DNA of 64,000 bases from Megamerina dolium. Lineage: Eukaryota; Arthropoda; Insecta; Diptera; Megamerinidae. Location of the stretch: contig OY978527.1 of NCBI GenBank assembly GCA_963854835.1, positions 43,970,040 to 44,034,039 on the forward strand, in the 5' to 3' direction. The position numbers and the translations under genes are program-made. The notes beneath the pieces were generated by a model. It was given only the letters and a program-made list of their open reading frames with translations. It searched no databases and was not told the origin of the DNA. Of the stretch, positions 1 to 11,044 are shown piece by piece. Every line of letters starts with the position of its first letter. Position 1 is the stretch's first letter.

Positions 1-173
1 TATACCCGTTTAAGAGTTGCGTAATATGGTAGTCGACTTTTCCAAGTCATCTGTGTCTAAGTCTTAGTTAATTTATTCTATACTCATATGTTGTTCTAGC
101 CCGAGGTGACATTGTAATTAAAAGGAGCAGCAATAATTTGCAGCAGTAATTTACAGCAATATCTTGCAGCAAA

Positions 174-260
174 ATGTTTGTTCTAATCATTATTTCATGT
201 TATTTTCTCCTCGCCTCTTCGACGTTGCGAGCATATTTAACTCCGGCATTTCAATTCTGA
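174..260 (+). CDS. possible short secreted-peptide ORF or orphan signal-peptide exon
   Basis: Seen: an ATG at 174 opens 28 codons to TGA at 258-260. The first about 20 residues are strongly hydrophobic (begins MFVLIIISCYFLLASS), exactly the shape of a cleavable signal peptide. A CAGCA-rich leader precedes the ATG and AATAAATA lies near 308. Inference: it could be a tiny secreted peptide, the first exon of a secreted or receptor protein whose other exons are lost, or a chance ORF. The neighbouring receptor gene at 843 also starts with a signal peptide, so a decayed tandem paralogue is possible. I do not recognise a homologue, and 28 codons is too short for confidence. Confidence 0.25.
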   Translation: MFVLIIISCYFLLASSTLRAYLTPAFQF

Positions 261-842
261 CGATCTTGACGATGATCTCTTCAACTGATAACAAATATCT
301 GACCTAAATAAATATAGACTAAACCCTAACCAATTTCGAAGGCCGATGTTGGGTGTAAGATTAAGCGATACAGTATCCTATTTCTAGAAGAAACTATTAC
401 AAGATTATATATTTGAAAAAGCACGAATAAAAAAAAAATCCATTATCTTTACGATAATGACCCATACAATCACAATCACAATGTAATAAATGAAAATTAT
501 AAAATTACAATATTATTAATTATTAATGATTTCTATGATGAATGCAATACCATTCATAATTCATATGAATATGGGTTTAATCAATTTACAATATCGGTTA
601 TAATATTTTCTATTAATTTAATTATTTTACAAAATTATCGCAAAATTTTATAAAAATAGCGTTTGTTGTTGAATTATATACATTAGTTGCAATTCACATT
701 TCGTACTTGCAGTCAGATTAAGTTTGTGCTAACTTTAACAACTTTTGCAAATAATAAAATAAAAAGTGATTCTCCGTGATAAATATATGTTAAATAAATA
801 TTATTTTTCCATTATAATACATATTAAAGAGAAAGCAAAATT

Positions 843-2860
843 ATGTTGTATTCAGTAGTAAATTTGATTTTTATTCTTTTGGCTTTGTCGCAAACAGCGC
901 AAACTCATCTCAACGTCGAAGATGCGTCTACGAATCACTTGTCTTATGCAGAAGCGGTTTTACAAGTAACCAGACGTTATATAAGTCCAAAAACGAATAC
1001 TCTCGTTATAATGGAGAAATGCAAGCACTGTCAACGAGATCAGCAAAATTTTCATGATCGCCTACTGCGACATTTCTTAACAAATTTTGATGCCATGATG
1101 ACCATACGCTTACTATTGAGCCACCCAAACGAACGTCCTTGGGATTATAATCTATTTATTGTCGATACTTTGTGGGCATTTGAGTGAGTTGATATTCTAA
1201 GAATTGTCGCAAAATGAATCACTTGTTTATTTCTTTCTCTTCCGAAGGGAGCTTCGTTTTCATTTCCCTCAAACTTTACACGAGCGTAAATTCTACTTCA
1301 TTGTTGTCCTTACCTTATACACATACAATGAGCATTTACGTAGCTATATATTATCGGAAATCGTTAAAAGTTGTGCACGTTTCAATGTACATAATGTGGT
1401 CATTATGAATCAATATATCAATGGTACAATTGGATTTTTCTCATATAACCTCTACGGCGATAATCATTGTAATACGATTCGGCATACATATCAGTTTAAT
1501 CAAATGCATAATGGTGTATTGCAACATGATTATCTATTTCCACAACGTATAGACACTTTTCACAACTGCAGTTTGAATATCAGTATCTATGTCCAATTAC
1601 CACATTTGATGTTTGCTGGTGATCGTGAAAATCAGAGTCATAGAAGCGACATGAGTCGCTTGTCTGGCATTGAGGGAGATCTGTTGAAAATACTAGCAAA
1701 GGTTATGAATTTTCGTATGAATTTGCATTTTCCCAAAGAGCCACCATTTATTGGTTTACAAGGTGATTCTACGGGACAATTTGGTGAGGTACGTAGCACT
1801 TATGAATGGAATTATTTAATTAAGCGACGAACTTATGAGTGCATTTTTCCAGCTTCAAAATGGTACCGCTGACATCGCAGTTGGAGGCTTTTCGAGTGCT
1901 TATCCGACAGGTTTTGTATTCAGTCCATCTCTTACGTACCATCAAACTCCTTACGTGTTTATTGTACGGACTGGTTTGCGTTTTGGCCCTATGCGACAAT
2001 TGGCAAATCCATTTGGCTCTCGTGTATGGGCGATTATTATACTAACTATAATAATTGCAATAGGATTGATCGAATTAATCAACATCTTTGGCAGTGACAC
2101 GATGCGTACATTTGTATTTGGATTTAAAAATAATCGTCCGATTTCCAACTTATTCGTCGTTCTTTTGGGTAACCCTATGACGATTTTACCACGTCGAAAT
2201 TTCGCCCGTTTCCTACTTATGGCCTGGATGTTAGCGACATTGGTACTTCGAAGTGCTTACCAGGGTAAAATGTTCGATTCACTGCGGTTGTCCAAACGGA
2301 TCCCCGTACCGCGTAGAATAGCAGACTTGATTGAACATAAATACATACTTATCTCAACGCATTATCTTGACTTCTATCCAGAAAATTTAACACTAATTAA
2401 ACCGGATCTATTGTTTACATGTGCAGAAATTGATTCACGCGATGGTAAATACACCACCCTTACCATACTGGACACGATGATATATTATAATCGTCTAAAT
2501 TGGAGTACGAGCCATTTGACATTTGTCCATGAAGCGGCTTATCTATATCAAGTTTCCATGTTTTTCAAGAAAAACTCAATGTTTAAGCCAGCTTTCGATA
2601 AAAAGCTGAATCATTTAGTAGCTGCTGGCATAATATCGAATATTGCTAAAAGTTATGTTGGAAAGAAATTTGAATATTTAAATATCTATAATCAGCAAGT
2701 TGCTCGCATTAGTAATGAATCTCTGAGAGGTCTATACACGATTTATTATATGTTAATTGTTATCGCTACTACGACGTTTGGTTTGGAGTTGATGTCACGT
2801 AGATTTTCCAAGGTTAAAAGAGTGGTTGACTGGTTTCATAATAAGCCAGCAATTGGCTAA
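843..2860 (+). CDS. divergent ionotropic receptor (IR), three exons, chemosensory cation channel
   Basis: Exons 843-1183, 1248-1788 and 1853-2860 join in frame to 629 aa; both 64-nt introns are GT-AG. Order: signal peptide (about 1-21, starts MLYSVVNLIFILLALSQT), divergent extracellular N-terminal region, ligand-binding lobe ending in LQNGTADIAVGG just after the second junction, M1 at about 352-374 (VWAIIILTIIIAIGLIELI), pore loop and M2 about 405-440 with the IR hallmark RSAYQGKMFDSLR, second ligand-binding lobe, M3 near 590-612 (GLYTIYYMLIVIATTTFGLE) and a short cytoplasmic tail. Known: divergent insect IRs are plasma-membrane cation channels of gustatory and other chemosensory neurons. The length fits the family. 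The canonical iGluR SYTANLAAF motif is absent, as is usual in divergent IRs. An IR7-type receptor is possible, but I cannot assign an orthologue. The start is chosen because it gives a clean signal peptide. No frameshift or stop: apparently functional. Confidence 0.9.
1184..1247 (+). other. intron 1 of the IR gene
   Basis: GTGAGT donor at 1184 and a pyrimidine-rich acceptor ending in CCGAAG at 1247. It splits a Glu codon after its second base, so removing 64 nt restores the frame. Without splicing, the exon 1 frame stops at 1185-1187. Confidence 0.85.
1789..1852 (+). other. intron 2 of the IR gene
   Basis: GTACGT donor at 1789 and TTTTTCCAG acceptor ending at 1852, phase 0, 64 nt. Splicing joins ...GQFGE to LQNGTADIAVGG, reconstituting a motif conserved across IRs and iGluRs, which strongly supports this exact junction. 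Confidence 0.88.
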
Positions 2861-3021
2861 TGAATCATTACCAAGTGGCGTTGTAAATTATTTTTTCCAT
2901 ACTAAAAACAACATCAAAACGAATCAAGCTAGTAATTAGTTCAAATGATGATGATGAGTATTAACCTACGGGGATCACTTAAATATTTTCACTTCTATAT
3001 TCTATCATTAGTCAATATAAG

Positions 3022-3027
3022 AATAAA
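3022..3027 (+). terminator. likely polyadenylation signal of the IR gene
   Basis: AATAAA lies 162 nt after the IR stop codon. A second AATAAA follows at 3052-3057. Either would give a short 3' UTR in AT-rich sequence. Confidence 0.45.
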
Positions 3028-3187
3028 GCAATAATATTCTCATAGTATCCAAATAAATTGCAGTATGACGAAATGCGAATCTTAATTCTGTTAGCACATT
3101 TTCATTGTAAATGAAATCGTCTCCATGTAAATTAGTTTTCTTTACGATTGGTGATTTACGGTAGAGGTGTATTGATTTGGTTTTTCA

Positions 3188-3245
3188 GCAGGGTACCATA
3201 GCTCAGTGGTTAGTGTGTTGGCCTTCTGATCTGCAGTTCGTGGTT
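3188..3245 (+). mobile_element. SINE fragment: tRNA-like head only
   Basis: The sequence contains TAGCTCAGTGG, a good match to a Pol III A box, followed by the same anticodon-arm-like stretch (GGCCTTCTGATCTGCAG) found at the end of the full SINE copy near 44590-44630 on the other strand. The B box and body are missing, so this is a fragment joined to unrelated sequence. Confidence 0.55.
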
Positions 3246-3579
3246 TTTCAGTAGAGTTGCTAGATGTGTCGCAAAATCGTATATTGTGTATTGGATGTAC
3301 ACAACGGTGGACTGCTACTGACATCACGTCACTATTAGGCAAATCTTGTAAAGTATAAAGACCTGCTTGCCTAAGCATAACAAGAGCAATACGATTGAGA
3401 CCACAGGCAAAGCTGGAATTGTTGTTGCATATTCTACAAATTGACCTGAATGATATAAGCACGCAGCTGGACAGCTTTTCTGCAAAAAAAGCGGAGGTTA
3501 GTAATTGCCGGATATCAATGCTAGACTTCAATATCTACTCTAGCATCAATCAATTCATCAAGAGAAGGCTAGGAAACAG

Positions 3580-3695
3580 GTACCTTCCTGGCCGGAAGGC
3601 AACTGGCAATCTTCGTGGATGGAGATGCTTAGAGGTGCAAAAGCAGGCATTTATTCGGACACAGTCCGGCAGCGACAGAAACGTTAGACGCTAAA
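3580..3695 (+). pseudogene. possible LINE RNase H fragment
   Basis: One frame reads LAIFVDGDA, stop, RGAKAGIYSDT, resembling the first strand of a non-LTR retrotransposon RNase H domain (F-x-DG then G-x-YS). It is short, carries a stop and has no clear flanking domain. A longer open frame in another phase (3395-3694) has no recognisable features. Call made by eye only. Confidence 0.3.
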
Positions 3696-3785
3696 GCGAA
3701 GCTTTACCTCATTTTTTAAACCATTTCCAAGCCAAACATAATTTGTTTCTGGCAATGCTATACTTCACACATGTATGTAATTATA

Positions 3786-4718
3786 AAGGGTTTTCCATTA
3801 GGGACATAACAATTTCGTATCTTTATATGAACGCATCCTTAAACTTTTTTAATCAACTGTCAATGTCAAAACGTTAGTTAAAGTCAACATTTTCATCATG
3901 GTAAAGTTCACGAACCAGCAACGTTTGGAAATTATTAAAAATTACTACCGAAATTCGGAGTCGGTGGTCACAACTTTAAGAGCGAAAAATCATCTTCAGC
4001 GATGAAGCTCATTTCTGGCTCAATGGTTTTGTCAATAAGCAATATATGCGTTATTGGTCAGCAACAAACCCACAAATGCTTCTTGAGACACCGTTGCACC
4101 CGCAAAAAGTTACTGTTTGGAGCGGTTTTCATGACGGAGGTATGATTGGGCCGTATTTTTTCGTGGATGAAAACGACCGTCATGTTACCGTCAATGGAGA
4201 GCGCTATCGTGTTATGTTGGAAGATTATTTGTGCCCGGAATTGGATGAACTTGACATCAGCGATATGTGATTTCAACAAGGCGGTGCCACTAGCTACACA
4301 GCACACGTCACAATCGATTTATTGCAAGGCAAATTCGGTGAACGTGTTATCTCGAGAAATGGTCCGGTCAAATGGCCGCCTCGTTCATGCGATCTAACAC
4401 CATTGGATTTATATTTATGAGTCTTTATCAAGTCACTGGTCTATGCTAACAAGCCAAAAACTTTAGACGAGCTCAAAGACAACATCCAACGCGAAATTGC
4501 AAACGTTCCGGTCGAAATGTGTGCTAGAATGGTGGAAAATTGGGTCCAAAGAATCGACCGCTCTAAACGGGCTCGTGGTGGTCATATGACCAAAATCGAA
4601 TTTCATTCATAAAATGTAATGCCTGCAATATATCCACAATAAACTTGAACTCAATATCTCAAATATTTCTGTGTTTTATTAATAGATAAAATTGTTATGT
4701 CCCTAATGGAAAACCCTT
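3786..4718 (+). mobile_element. mariner, DD41D type, internally deleted, with intact terminal inverted repeats
   Basis: Near-perfect inverted repeats of about 29 bp (start AAGGGTTTTCCATTAGGGAC, end its reverse complement) bracket 933 bp, flanked by TA at 3784-3785 and 4719-4720, the mariner target duplication. Well-conserved ends suggest a fairly recent insertion. The element is shorter than its roughly 1.3-kb relatives in this window because the front of the transposase gene is deleted. Confidence 0.9.
3898..4612 (+). pseudogene. DD41D mariner transposase, N-terminal helix-turn-helix deleted
   Basis: The ATG at 3898 opens MVKFTNQQRLEIIKNYY, the start of the DNA-binding domain. After about 30 codons the sequence jumps to the catalytic core, (K)IIFSDEAHFWLNGFVNKQ, skipping roughly 120-130 codons and shifting frame. 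The core continues to RIDRSKRARGGHMTKIEFHS and TAA near 4610. Further damage: Trp to TGA at about 4267, Asp to Gly at the second catalytic residue (QQGGATS), and Trp to TGA in the LWG motif near 4420. The protein would normally bind the inverted repeats and carry out cut-and-paste at TA; this copy cannot. Confidence 0.85.
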
Positions 4719-4720
4719 TA

Positions 4721-6668
4721 GCATATTTTTCTAGATCAAATTATGTATAATTGTCATAAATAATAGATTGTTTTTATCGGTACATATACATAAATATTAA
4801 AAGACATAATACAAGATAATTATTTGATTTGACCAAGAAAAAAAAAAGGAATTCCTAACGAAAATAGTTTATTAGTCCTTTTCTCTTGTTATTTTGTCAT
4901 GTTCGAGTGTAACAACTTTTAATTACAATTTCTTACCCTCTTACTGTTATAGTCAGCAGCATCCACAAGAAACTTTGTCGTCCATGGTCCTCATTGCATC
5001 GATTTAAAACGATTTAATGGGTTTCAGATTTTTTTTCGATTCTGCTCTTGTAAAATATATTATTTTTTCCTCAACGTAACACTATTAATGGTGGATTGTA
5101 ACAGTACTGGAAAAAAACAAAAATGTTGTTGTTGTTGTTGTAATACACGAATGTGCTTCGTTACCATTTTCTTGTTTTTTTTTTTGTTTTTTGTTTTTTG
5201 CTGCTGCGCGCAATTAAGCGCCAACACAGCAAAAATTTGTTGAAATTCAATTTTATCAAAAACTTTCTCTTCCACAAGGCAAGTTGCAATATAGTGGAGT
5301 GCAATTTTGCGTTACTTCTGCGTTAACGTTTTTGCGTTTTTTTTTTCCGGGCGGTAACTTCGCCTTCTACGGTTGCAATAAATTAATGAAGTGGCACTTA
5401 AGTGGCACGCGGTTGGGCAACACTTGAGAGTGTTGCAGAATCAGGGGAGACACAAAAAAATAAAAAAAAACATAGTCTTGCTATTAAAGGTATTAATTTT
5501 GTAATTGTTTTGTTGTTATTTCTTACAAATATTATTGCAACTATGGTTGAATGGAATTTACAGGTACCTCTTCTACCTATCTACATAACTGGATAAACAC
5601 CTACTGTATACTGTTTAGTGTACAATTGTGTATGCAGTGGTGATAAGCCAGACTGTGTTCTTGTGCGATAAAATTAAATGGTATTTTTTGTTTTAATTAA
5701 TTTCAATGTTTTGTTCTTCATGTTGCTTCTGCACTTAAGAAAAGTTAAAAAGTTATTTGAAATTAATCTTCATATTTTCAAAAGGAGTTTCGTTTAATGG
5801 AATATATTTCTTGTTGCTTAAATCATACGAAAGTACTAAAAGGAGATCTAGCATAATAATATTGTTGTAATAGTATTGTTGTATTTTTTACCTTATAAGA
5901 TTTCTTGAAAAGTTGCATATTCACTATTTATAGCTTATGCCATATGTTACTGAGCCCAACAAACAATAATATTATTGATTCAAATAAAATGACCGTTTGC
6001 GTAGATGACATTTGATAAAAATCTATGGCAATAGAACATAATGCAGCTGTTGGTGCATTACATAGTACATAAAATTTCATCAAATAATGTAATATGTTCA
6101 CATCGCCTGCACATGTTAATTTCAATAAAAGCGTCAACTTATCAAAGATCCTTTATACTCTTATGGTCAAGAAAGTCATAAAAACTGAAAAAAAAACAAA
6201 TTATTTTAAATTAACTTCAATTTTAGCATGAAAATAGCATTTATGTGCAAACAAAATTCATAGCTGTCACATGCATTACACACTTTTATGTCTTAGATAA
6301 TATTTTGCCTCTGTTGCCTGCCACATGTCACATGCCATATGACTTCTGAACTTGTCACATAAAGTTTTCACTTTGTTGATCACAATCGCTGAATAACGCA
6401 ACATGACAACCATTTTTTGTTTTTTTTCTATTGCCAAACTTCACTTCATCACCATTAGGAATGAACTAGTGCCAGCTGCAGAGTATACTAAAATGTCATC
6501 AGCATATTATTCATCTTATAACTTAACACTCTATGCATCTTGACAATGTCCTTGATTTTAAAATGAGTCAAGCTTGATACATACATATATATGAGTATGC
6601 ATATACATTAAGGTGAGTTAAATTGTATGGAGCACAATTTTGATTGCTTAAAAATTAAAAATGAATAT
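4721..6668. other. non-coding stretch, no gene seen
   Basis: AT-rich sequence with poly-T and poly-A runs and a short (GTT)n near 5123-5142. Open frames here are short, low in complexity and lack conserved motifs. Confidence 0.5.
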
Positions 6669-6669
6669 G

Positions 6670-6842
6670 AAGCACTTAAAGCCCCCAAGGGCTCCTTGGC
6701 CGAGCTTTTCTTCCATTACTATTGTGCGTGTTAAATTTTGGACAGTATTAGAAGGGACCTAATTATTTTAGCCGATTCCGCACGGAAGAACTCTTGCGAC
6801 ATCGCTTTTTCTGAGCTTTGTCACAGAGTTCTACGGCACCCG
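6670..6842 (-). mobile_element. tRNA-derived SINE, internally deleted copy
   Basis: Read on the + strand, the 3' body (AAAGCCCCCAAGGGCTCCTT, then GGACAGTATTAGAAGG and TTTTTCTGAGCTTTGTCACA) matches the copies at 7169 and 44284. It then jumps straight to CTACGGCACCC, the very 5' end of the tRNA-like head, so about 150 bp of body and head are missing. Confidence 0.75.
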
Positions 6843-7083
6843 TCTGACTGCTTACCACTGCAAAATATTGTACTTCAAATGTGTATCATTTCAGGAAATT
6901 GTTATAAGAGAAGAATATAAAATTTGGACCCGGTATTTTTTTATGTTTCTTATCAGAAGAGTCACCATAAAAAGTGAAGATATAAGATAAGTGTATTTAC
7001 CAAAATGTCGAGGAAGAGAAATTGTAGATTTTAAGGTGTTTTTAAGTTCGCTTTGAATGAAAGCGCCCTTAAGGAGTCCGTAT

Positions 7084-7165
7084 AGAGGTTAGGTTAGGTT
7101 AGGTTAGGTTATGTGGCTGCCCTCTCTCTGAGAGGACACACTTAGGTCAGAAAGACCCATTGTGC
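7084..7165 (-). mobile_element. 3' end fragment of an RNase H-bearing LINE with (TAACC)n tail
   Basis: On the + strand, four GGTTA units are followed by TATGTGGCTGCCCTCTCTCT and AAGACCCATTGTGCTACC. The same block, with one or two substitutions per ten bases, sits at 27697-27770, downstream of the RNase H LINE remnant. Inferred: a severely 5'-truncated insertion whose tail is (TAACC)n on the minus strand. Confidence 0.5.
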
Positions 7166-7168
7166 TAC

Positions 7169-7458
7169 CACCTAGCTTCTCTTTCAATACTGTTGTGCGT
7201 GTTAAATTTGGATAGCATTAGAAGGGACCTACATATATTAGACTGTTCCAAACGGCAGAACCAGTGTGACATCACTTTAACTTAGTTTTGTCACAGAGCT
7301 CTTTTAAAAAGCATTTTTGTCAAATTGTTGCTGCCGTAAAAATTGGGTACCATTCGACAGAAAAATCTTTTCGATATCAAATTTTGTTACGCTTGGGATT
7401 GAACCCACGACCTACAGATGAGAAGACCAACGCACTAACCACTGTGCTACGGCACCCA
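7169..7458 (-). mobile_element. tRNA-derived SINE, near complete
   Basis: Carries the shared body and, at its right end, the reverse complement of a tRNA-like head: GGGATTGAACCC (B box), then AACCACTGTGCTACGGCACC (A box region; sense TAGCACAGTGG). It lies directly beside the LINE tail fragment. No protein coding is expected: SINEs are Pol III transcripts mobilised by a partner LINE. Confidence 0.8.
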
Positions 7459-7935
7459 CTATATAGAGGTAAGTATGTTTAGAAAAAATGTTAAGGTGGC
7501 AAACTGATAGTGGTCGGTCATTTCTGGGCTGCTTTATGAGTTTTTGTCAATTTTAGGGTATTTTGAAAATCGGCAAATAGTTTGAGCGATGAAATGTATG
7601 ACTACCCCATACATTTTTCCTCCGAATATACTTACACCCTATCTTCACACGTTAAGGGGACAAATAACCACAGAATGAAATAGGAATCGCCACTAGGGTG
7701 ACGTATTTTATGGCCTATTTTTAATAATTGTTCCTCATCAATAGTTCCTTCTAATATATTTGACCTTTATTTTCAACCCTTACGGAGACTTCAATACTAA
7801 AGGATCAAAAATGAACTGAAAATTAACAATAGCTGCCCAGAACCGACTACTAATAATTTTAATAATTTTATCTCTTCAACATTTTCTCCGAACATACTTA
7901 CCTTATATCTCCACAGCCACTTTATAGTGTCTGTT
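7459..7935. repeat. degenerate dispersed repeat (CATTTTCTCCGAACATACTT motif)
   Basis: Three direct occurrences of a 40-nt degenerate motif lie near 7617, 7755 and 7890 (cores TCCGAATATACTTAC, ATATATTTGACC, TCCGAACATACTTACC, each followed by a C/T-rich TATCTYCAC-like run). An inverted occurrence lies at 7460-7497. The same motif recurs near 21827 and 21952. No open frame is shared. Probably an old non-autonomous repeat of unknown class. Confidence 0.4.
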
Positions 7936-8460
7936 AAAAGTAAAAAATACATTATCAGAAATGCCTTTATATTGCCTTTAGAGAAAATGCTTCGAATGAT
8001 CGAAATACTATGATTTTTACTTAAATCGTTTAATCATTTGATCCACGGTAATGTGCATTCAATAATTTTGTGTATATGATAACTTTAACATCTGAATATG
8101 ACTTGTAACATAGAATGGGCTTTACTACAGGTAACTAAGTAAGTTAGAGGGACATATCTACTTATAAATATTACCATCATGACTTGGTTACATTGAAAGT
8201 GGAGTGCAGTATTTTTCTATTATTTTTCTTACTATTTATAATTGACTAGCAATTATTGTTGGTGGGCTTGTTTGTATTGCCATCGTCGTTATCATATGTA
8301 GATAGATAATTATGTTGCATCTGACAATTTCTGTCAGTTCCTGATCAACTTGAAATTATTTGGTTATCATTTATAATCTCATACTTAATATTTTAAGAAC
8401 TGATATTCACCAATAATAATTAATTTAATTCTAAAGTTGCAATTGTAATTCAAGTTAACC
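7936..8460. other. non-coding stretch, no gene seen
   Basis: AT-rich sequence without recognisable motifs or sustained open frames. Confidence 0.45.
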
Positions 8461-8640
8461 CGGCTAGTGTAATGTTAGGTGTGGTACTCCTGGTGATTAA
8501 TCGCTCTGTAGCTGCATAGGGGAAGGGTCGGAAGAGGCGAGTGACAGTCCTCAATCGGCCGCTGATCGACAAGTGTCGTAGACGGTGTCAAAGCACTCGG
8601 TAGGTGAGGTACACGCACCTTATGCTCTCCATCTCAAGAT
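8461..8640. other. unexplained GC-rich island
   Basis: About 180 bp that is clearly richer in G and C (GAAGGGTCGGAAGAGGCGAG, CAATCGGCCGCTGATCGACA) than the surrounding DNA. All frames are interrupted and I recognise no RNA or protein in it. It may be a fragment of a TE coding or leader region. Confidence 0.4.
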
Positions 8641-10287
8641 GAATTGCTTAAGTCTCATTAATTATTATAAAATTTAAATAGTGATTATGACTTGCTATTT
8701 TCTAACATTATTTAAAATGAAGAAAAGGTTTATGTTTCATGATTTTTAATTTTTAATTTTATTACAAGTTAAAGATAACTTGGTGATAGATACATAAAAT
8801 TTATGCTAATATATTTACATTTACTAACATGTCATTTTATAATGGATTTAAAAGATACTTAGTTTATTAGAAAAAATTTCAAAATCCTAATGGATTTACC
8901 CACTTTACACTCCGCACTACGAAATTGATACTTACGCTCGCTGGATTAAAAATGAACTGAGTTATAAAGACCAACATGCCTATAGTATTTGAGTACCTAC
9001 TCAATTTTAAACAATTTCAAAAATGAAATTAAATTATTTTAAGGAAATAATAAAAAAAAAAAAATTAAGATTTTACAGGAACAGTTGATTTTTTGAACAA
9101 GTTAAAGTTATGGGGAACATTCGGAACATATTTGTTTCTCTGCTTTCTGCTACGGCAATCAGTAACTAATAAATTGCTTTAAAACGCTAAAGAAAAGATT
9201 CATTATGAAATTATTTGTATGTGATGCTATACTAACATTCAGAAACTATTAGCTTCGTGTACACTTTCCCTACTACAGTCAATTTCTTTTATACATAGTG
9301 TCAAATATTTAAAGAGCTAATAAAACATTTGAAAAATAAGGTTTTTTTATTAGAAATTGTAATATTAAAATCCTAAAGTAATGCCTAAAGTAAATAGGAA
9401 AGATCTCATAAAATGACGTTCCATAAAATCTTTTTGATATCCCTGCAATTTTATTCCTAATGCTTTGTCTGGTTTCTCAAGTTCTTCAAAATATTAACTC
9501 TCATTTTGTTTTTTAATATCTCAAATACATTTACATGTCAAATATTCATATATATACGTATATTCATATGCCATCATTTTGTATATGTACTATATGTAAG
9601 TACATTTGTATGTACATATGTATATACAACCACTTTCTCCATTTTAAGTAATACACAAATTGAATTGAAGTCATAATAAAAGGCTGTAAAAAAAAGATAC
9701 CTCTCTATGACGTGTATTGACTTTTTATTATTACATATTGTTGTTTTCCATATGAGCAACTCGATTGTCACACCTTTTGAGCTGACAATTTTATACATCT
9801 GTAGGTACATATATACCCATAGATGTGTAGTAGTTGAGGCCATTGAATGATCTGATACAACATACATATGTACAACATACATGCTTGTATACCAGTATGT
9901 TTCCTACAAGCGTAAAATAACAAGAGAACAAAATTGTGTACCATTCATATTATGATCCCACAAAAGGAATCTGAATAGTGGTAATGGAGGAGGGAAATAC
10001 ATTACATCATCCCCCTCACATATAGAGATTCTCATTCACACGCGAATCTATGTACAATATGTATACTACCTACATCCTGCCTGTAATAAAATACCAGCAA
10101 CAGTCATGTCTCAGTCATTCAGTCAGTCAGTCAGCCAGCTAGTCAATCAGTAAGTCGTCTTCATGTTAAGCAAAGAATATACAGAAACAGGCAGACTTTA
10201 TTTTTCGTACGTATCTCTTTTTTTGTTTTTTTTTTTTGTTTAATGTTTCAATAAAAATACAATTCGATTCAATTGAATTCAATTTGA
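8641..10287. other. non-coding stretch, no gene seen
   Basis: AT-rich, with several copies of the palindrome ACATATGT around 9610-9870 and a CAGT-rich run at 10108-10150. No supported coding sequence. Confidence 0.45.
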
Positions 10288-10299
10288 TTGAAATTGATG

Positions 10300-10473
10300 G
10301 CAGCAAGTGCAAATCCTGAGAGTGTAACAGTGTCACAGGCAAACAGTCAAAGATTTGTTGACACTTTTAACAGTGACAATATTGATGATGATGTCGATGA
10401 TGATGATGATGATGATGATGATAATGCTGATGATATCGATGACAACCTTAATGGTGTTCATGAAGTGCAATAA
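10300..10473 (+). CDS. acidic short ORF (58 codons), uncertain
   Basis: The ATG at 10300 reads MAASANPESVTVSQANSQ, then an Asp-rich tract encoded by a (GAT)n repeat, ending in TAA at 10471. The first 30 residues look less random than the rest of the region, and GTGAGA follows at 10479. However, the Asp run is just a microsatellite, and no homologue is recognised. It could be an untranslated or first exon of a larger gene, or chance. Confidence 0.15.
   Translation, partial: AASANPESVTVSQANSQRFVDTFNSDNIDDDVDDDDDDDDDNADDIDDNLNGVHEVQ
10380..10445 (+). repeat. (GAT)n trinucleotide repeat
   Basis: Imperfect GAT triplets with GTC and AAT interruptions, giving an Asp run in one frame. Confidence 0.8.
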
Positions 10474-10479
10474 AGAGGT

Positions 10480-11044
10480 GAGAGTATATTATCAACACTT
10501 TAAGGCTTTTTTTACAATTCAACTAAATTGAAAGTCATTCATTCAATGACCATAAATACAGTGAGTCATATATGCATCAGTATATAAAAACATACACAGA
10601 TACATATGTATGTATATATCAATAACTTCCTATAAATTATGGAATAATAAATATTAAATTTATTATTATTATTACAATATTATTTTTATGGAACCCATGT
10701 ACATATTTATTCGAGTGGTCCTTATCTCTAGCAAAAATTGTGTATAATTTAGTTTTTTAAAATACATTCACCTTTTTTTCTTTATGTACAAAAATATCAT
10801 GAAGACGTGACTCTTGGACTTCAATTTTCACAAAACCAGGAGATTTACTGTTATTAATGTTATATCTTCAATATAGGTGTCTATAAAAGTTACTCTGAAT
10901 TAAATTCATCTTCTGATTTTGGACCTATTTTCAGATAATTTTTCTTTAGATGGCTGTGGTGATCCCGTTAAATGCAAGTCAGGCAGATGAAATCGTGAAT
11001 ATTGTTTGTGGTTCTGATACTGTTACAGCCAATTACATGTGATT
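10480..11044. other. non-coding stretch, no gene seen
   Basis: AT-rich; short (ATT)n near 10655. No supported feature. Confidence 0.45.

Noticed and set aside
3195..3240. Possible tRNA gene
   Set aside because: The A box is good but the B box and acceptor stem are missing and the same head occurs in SINE copies, so it is a SINE fragment.
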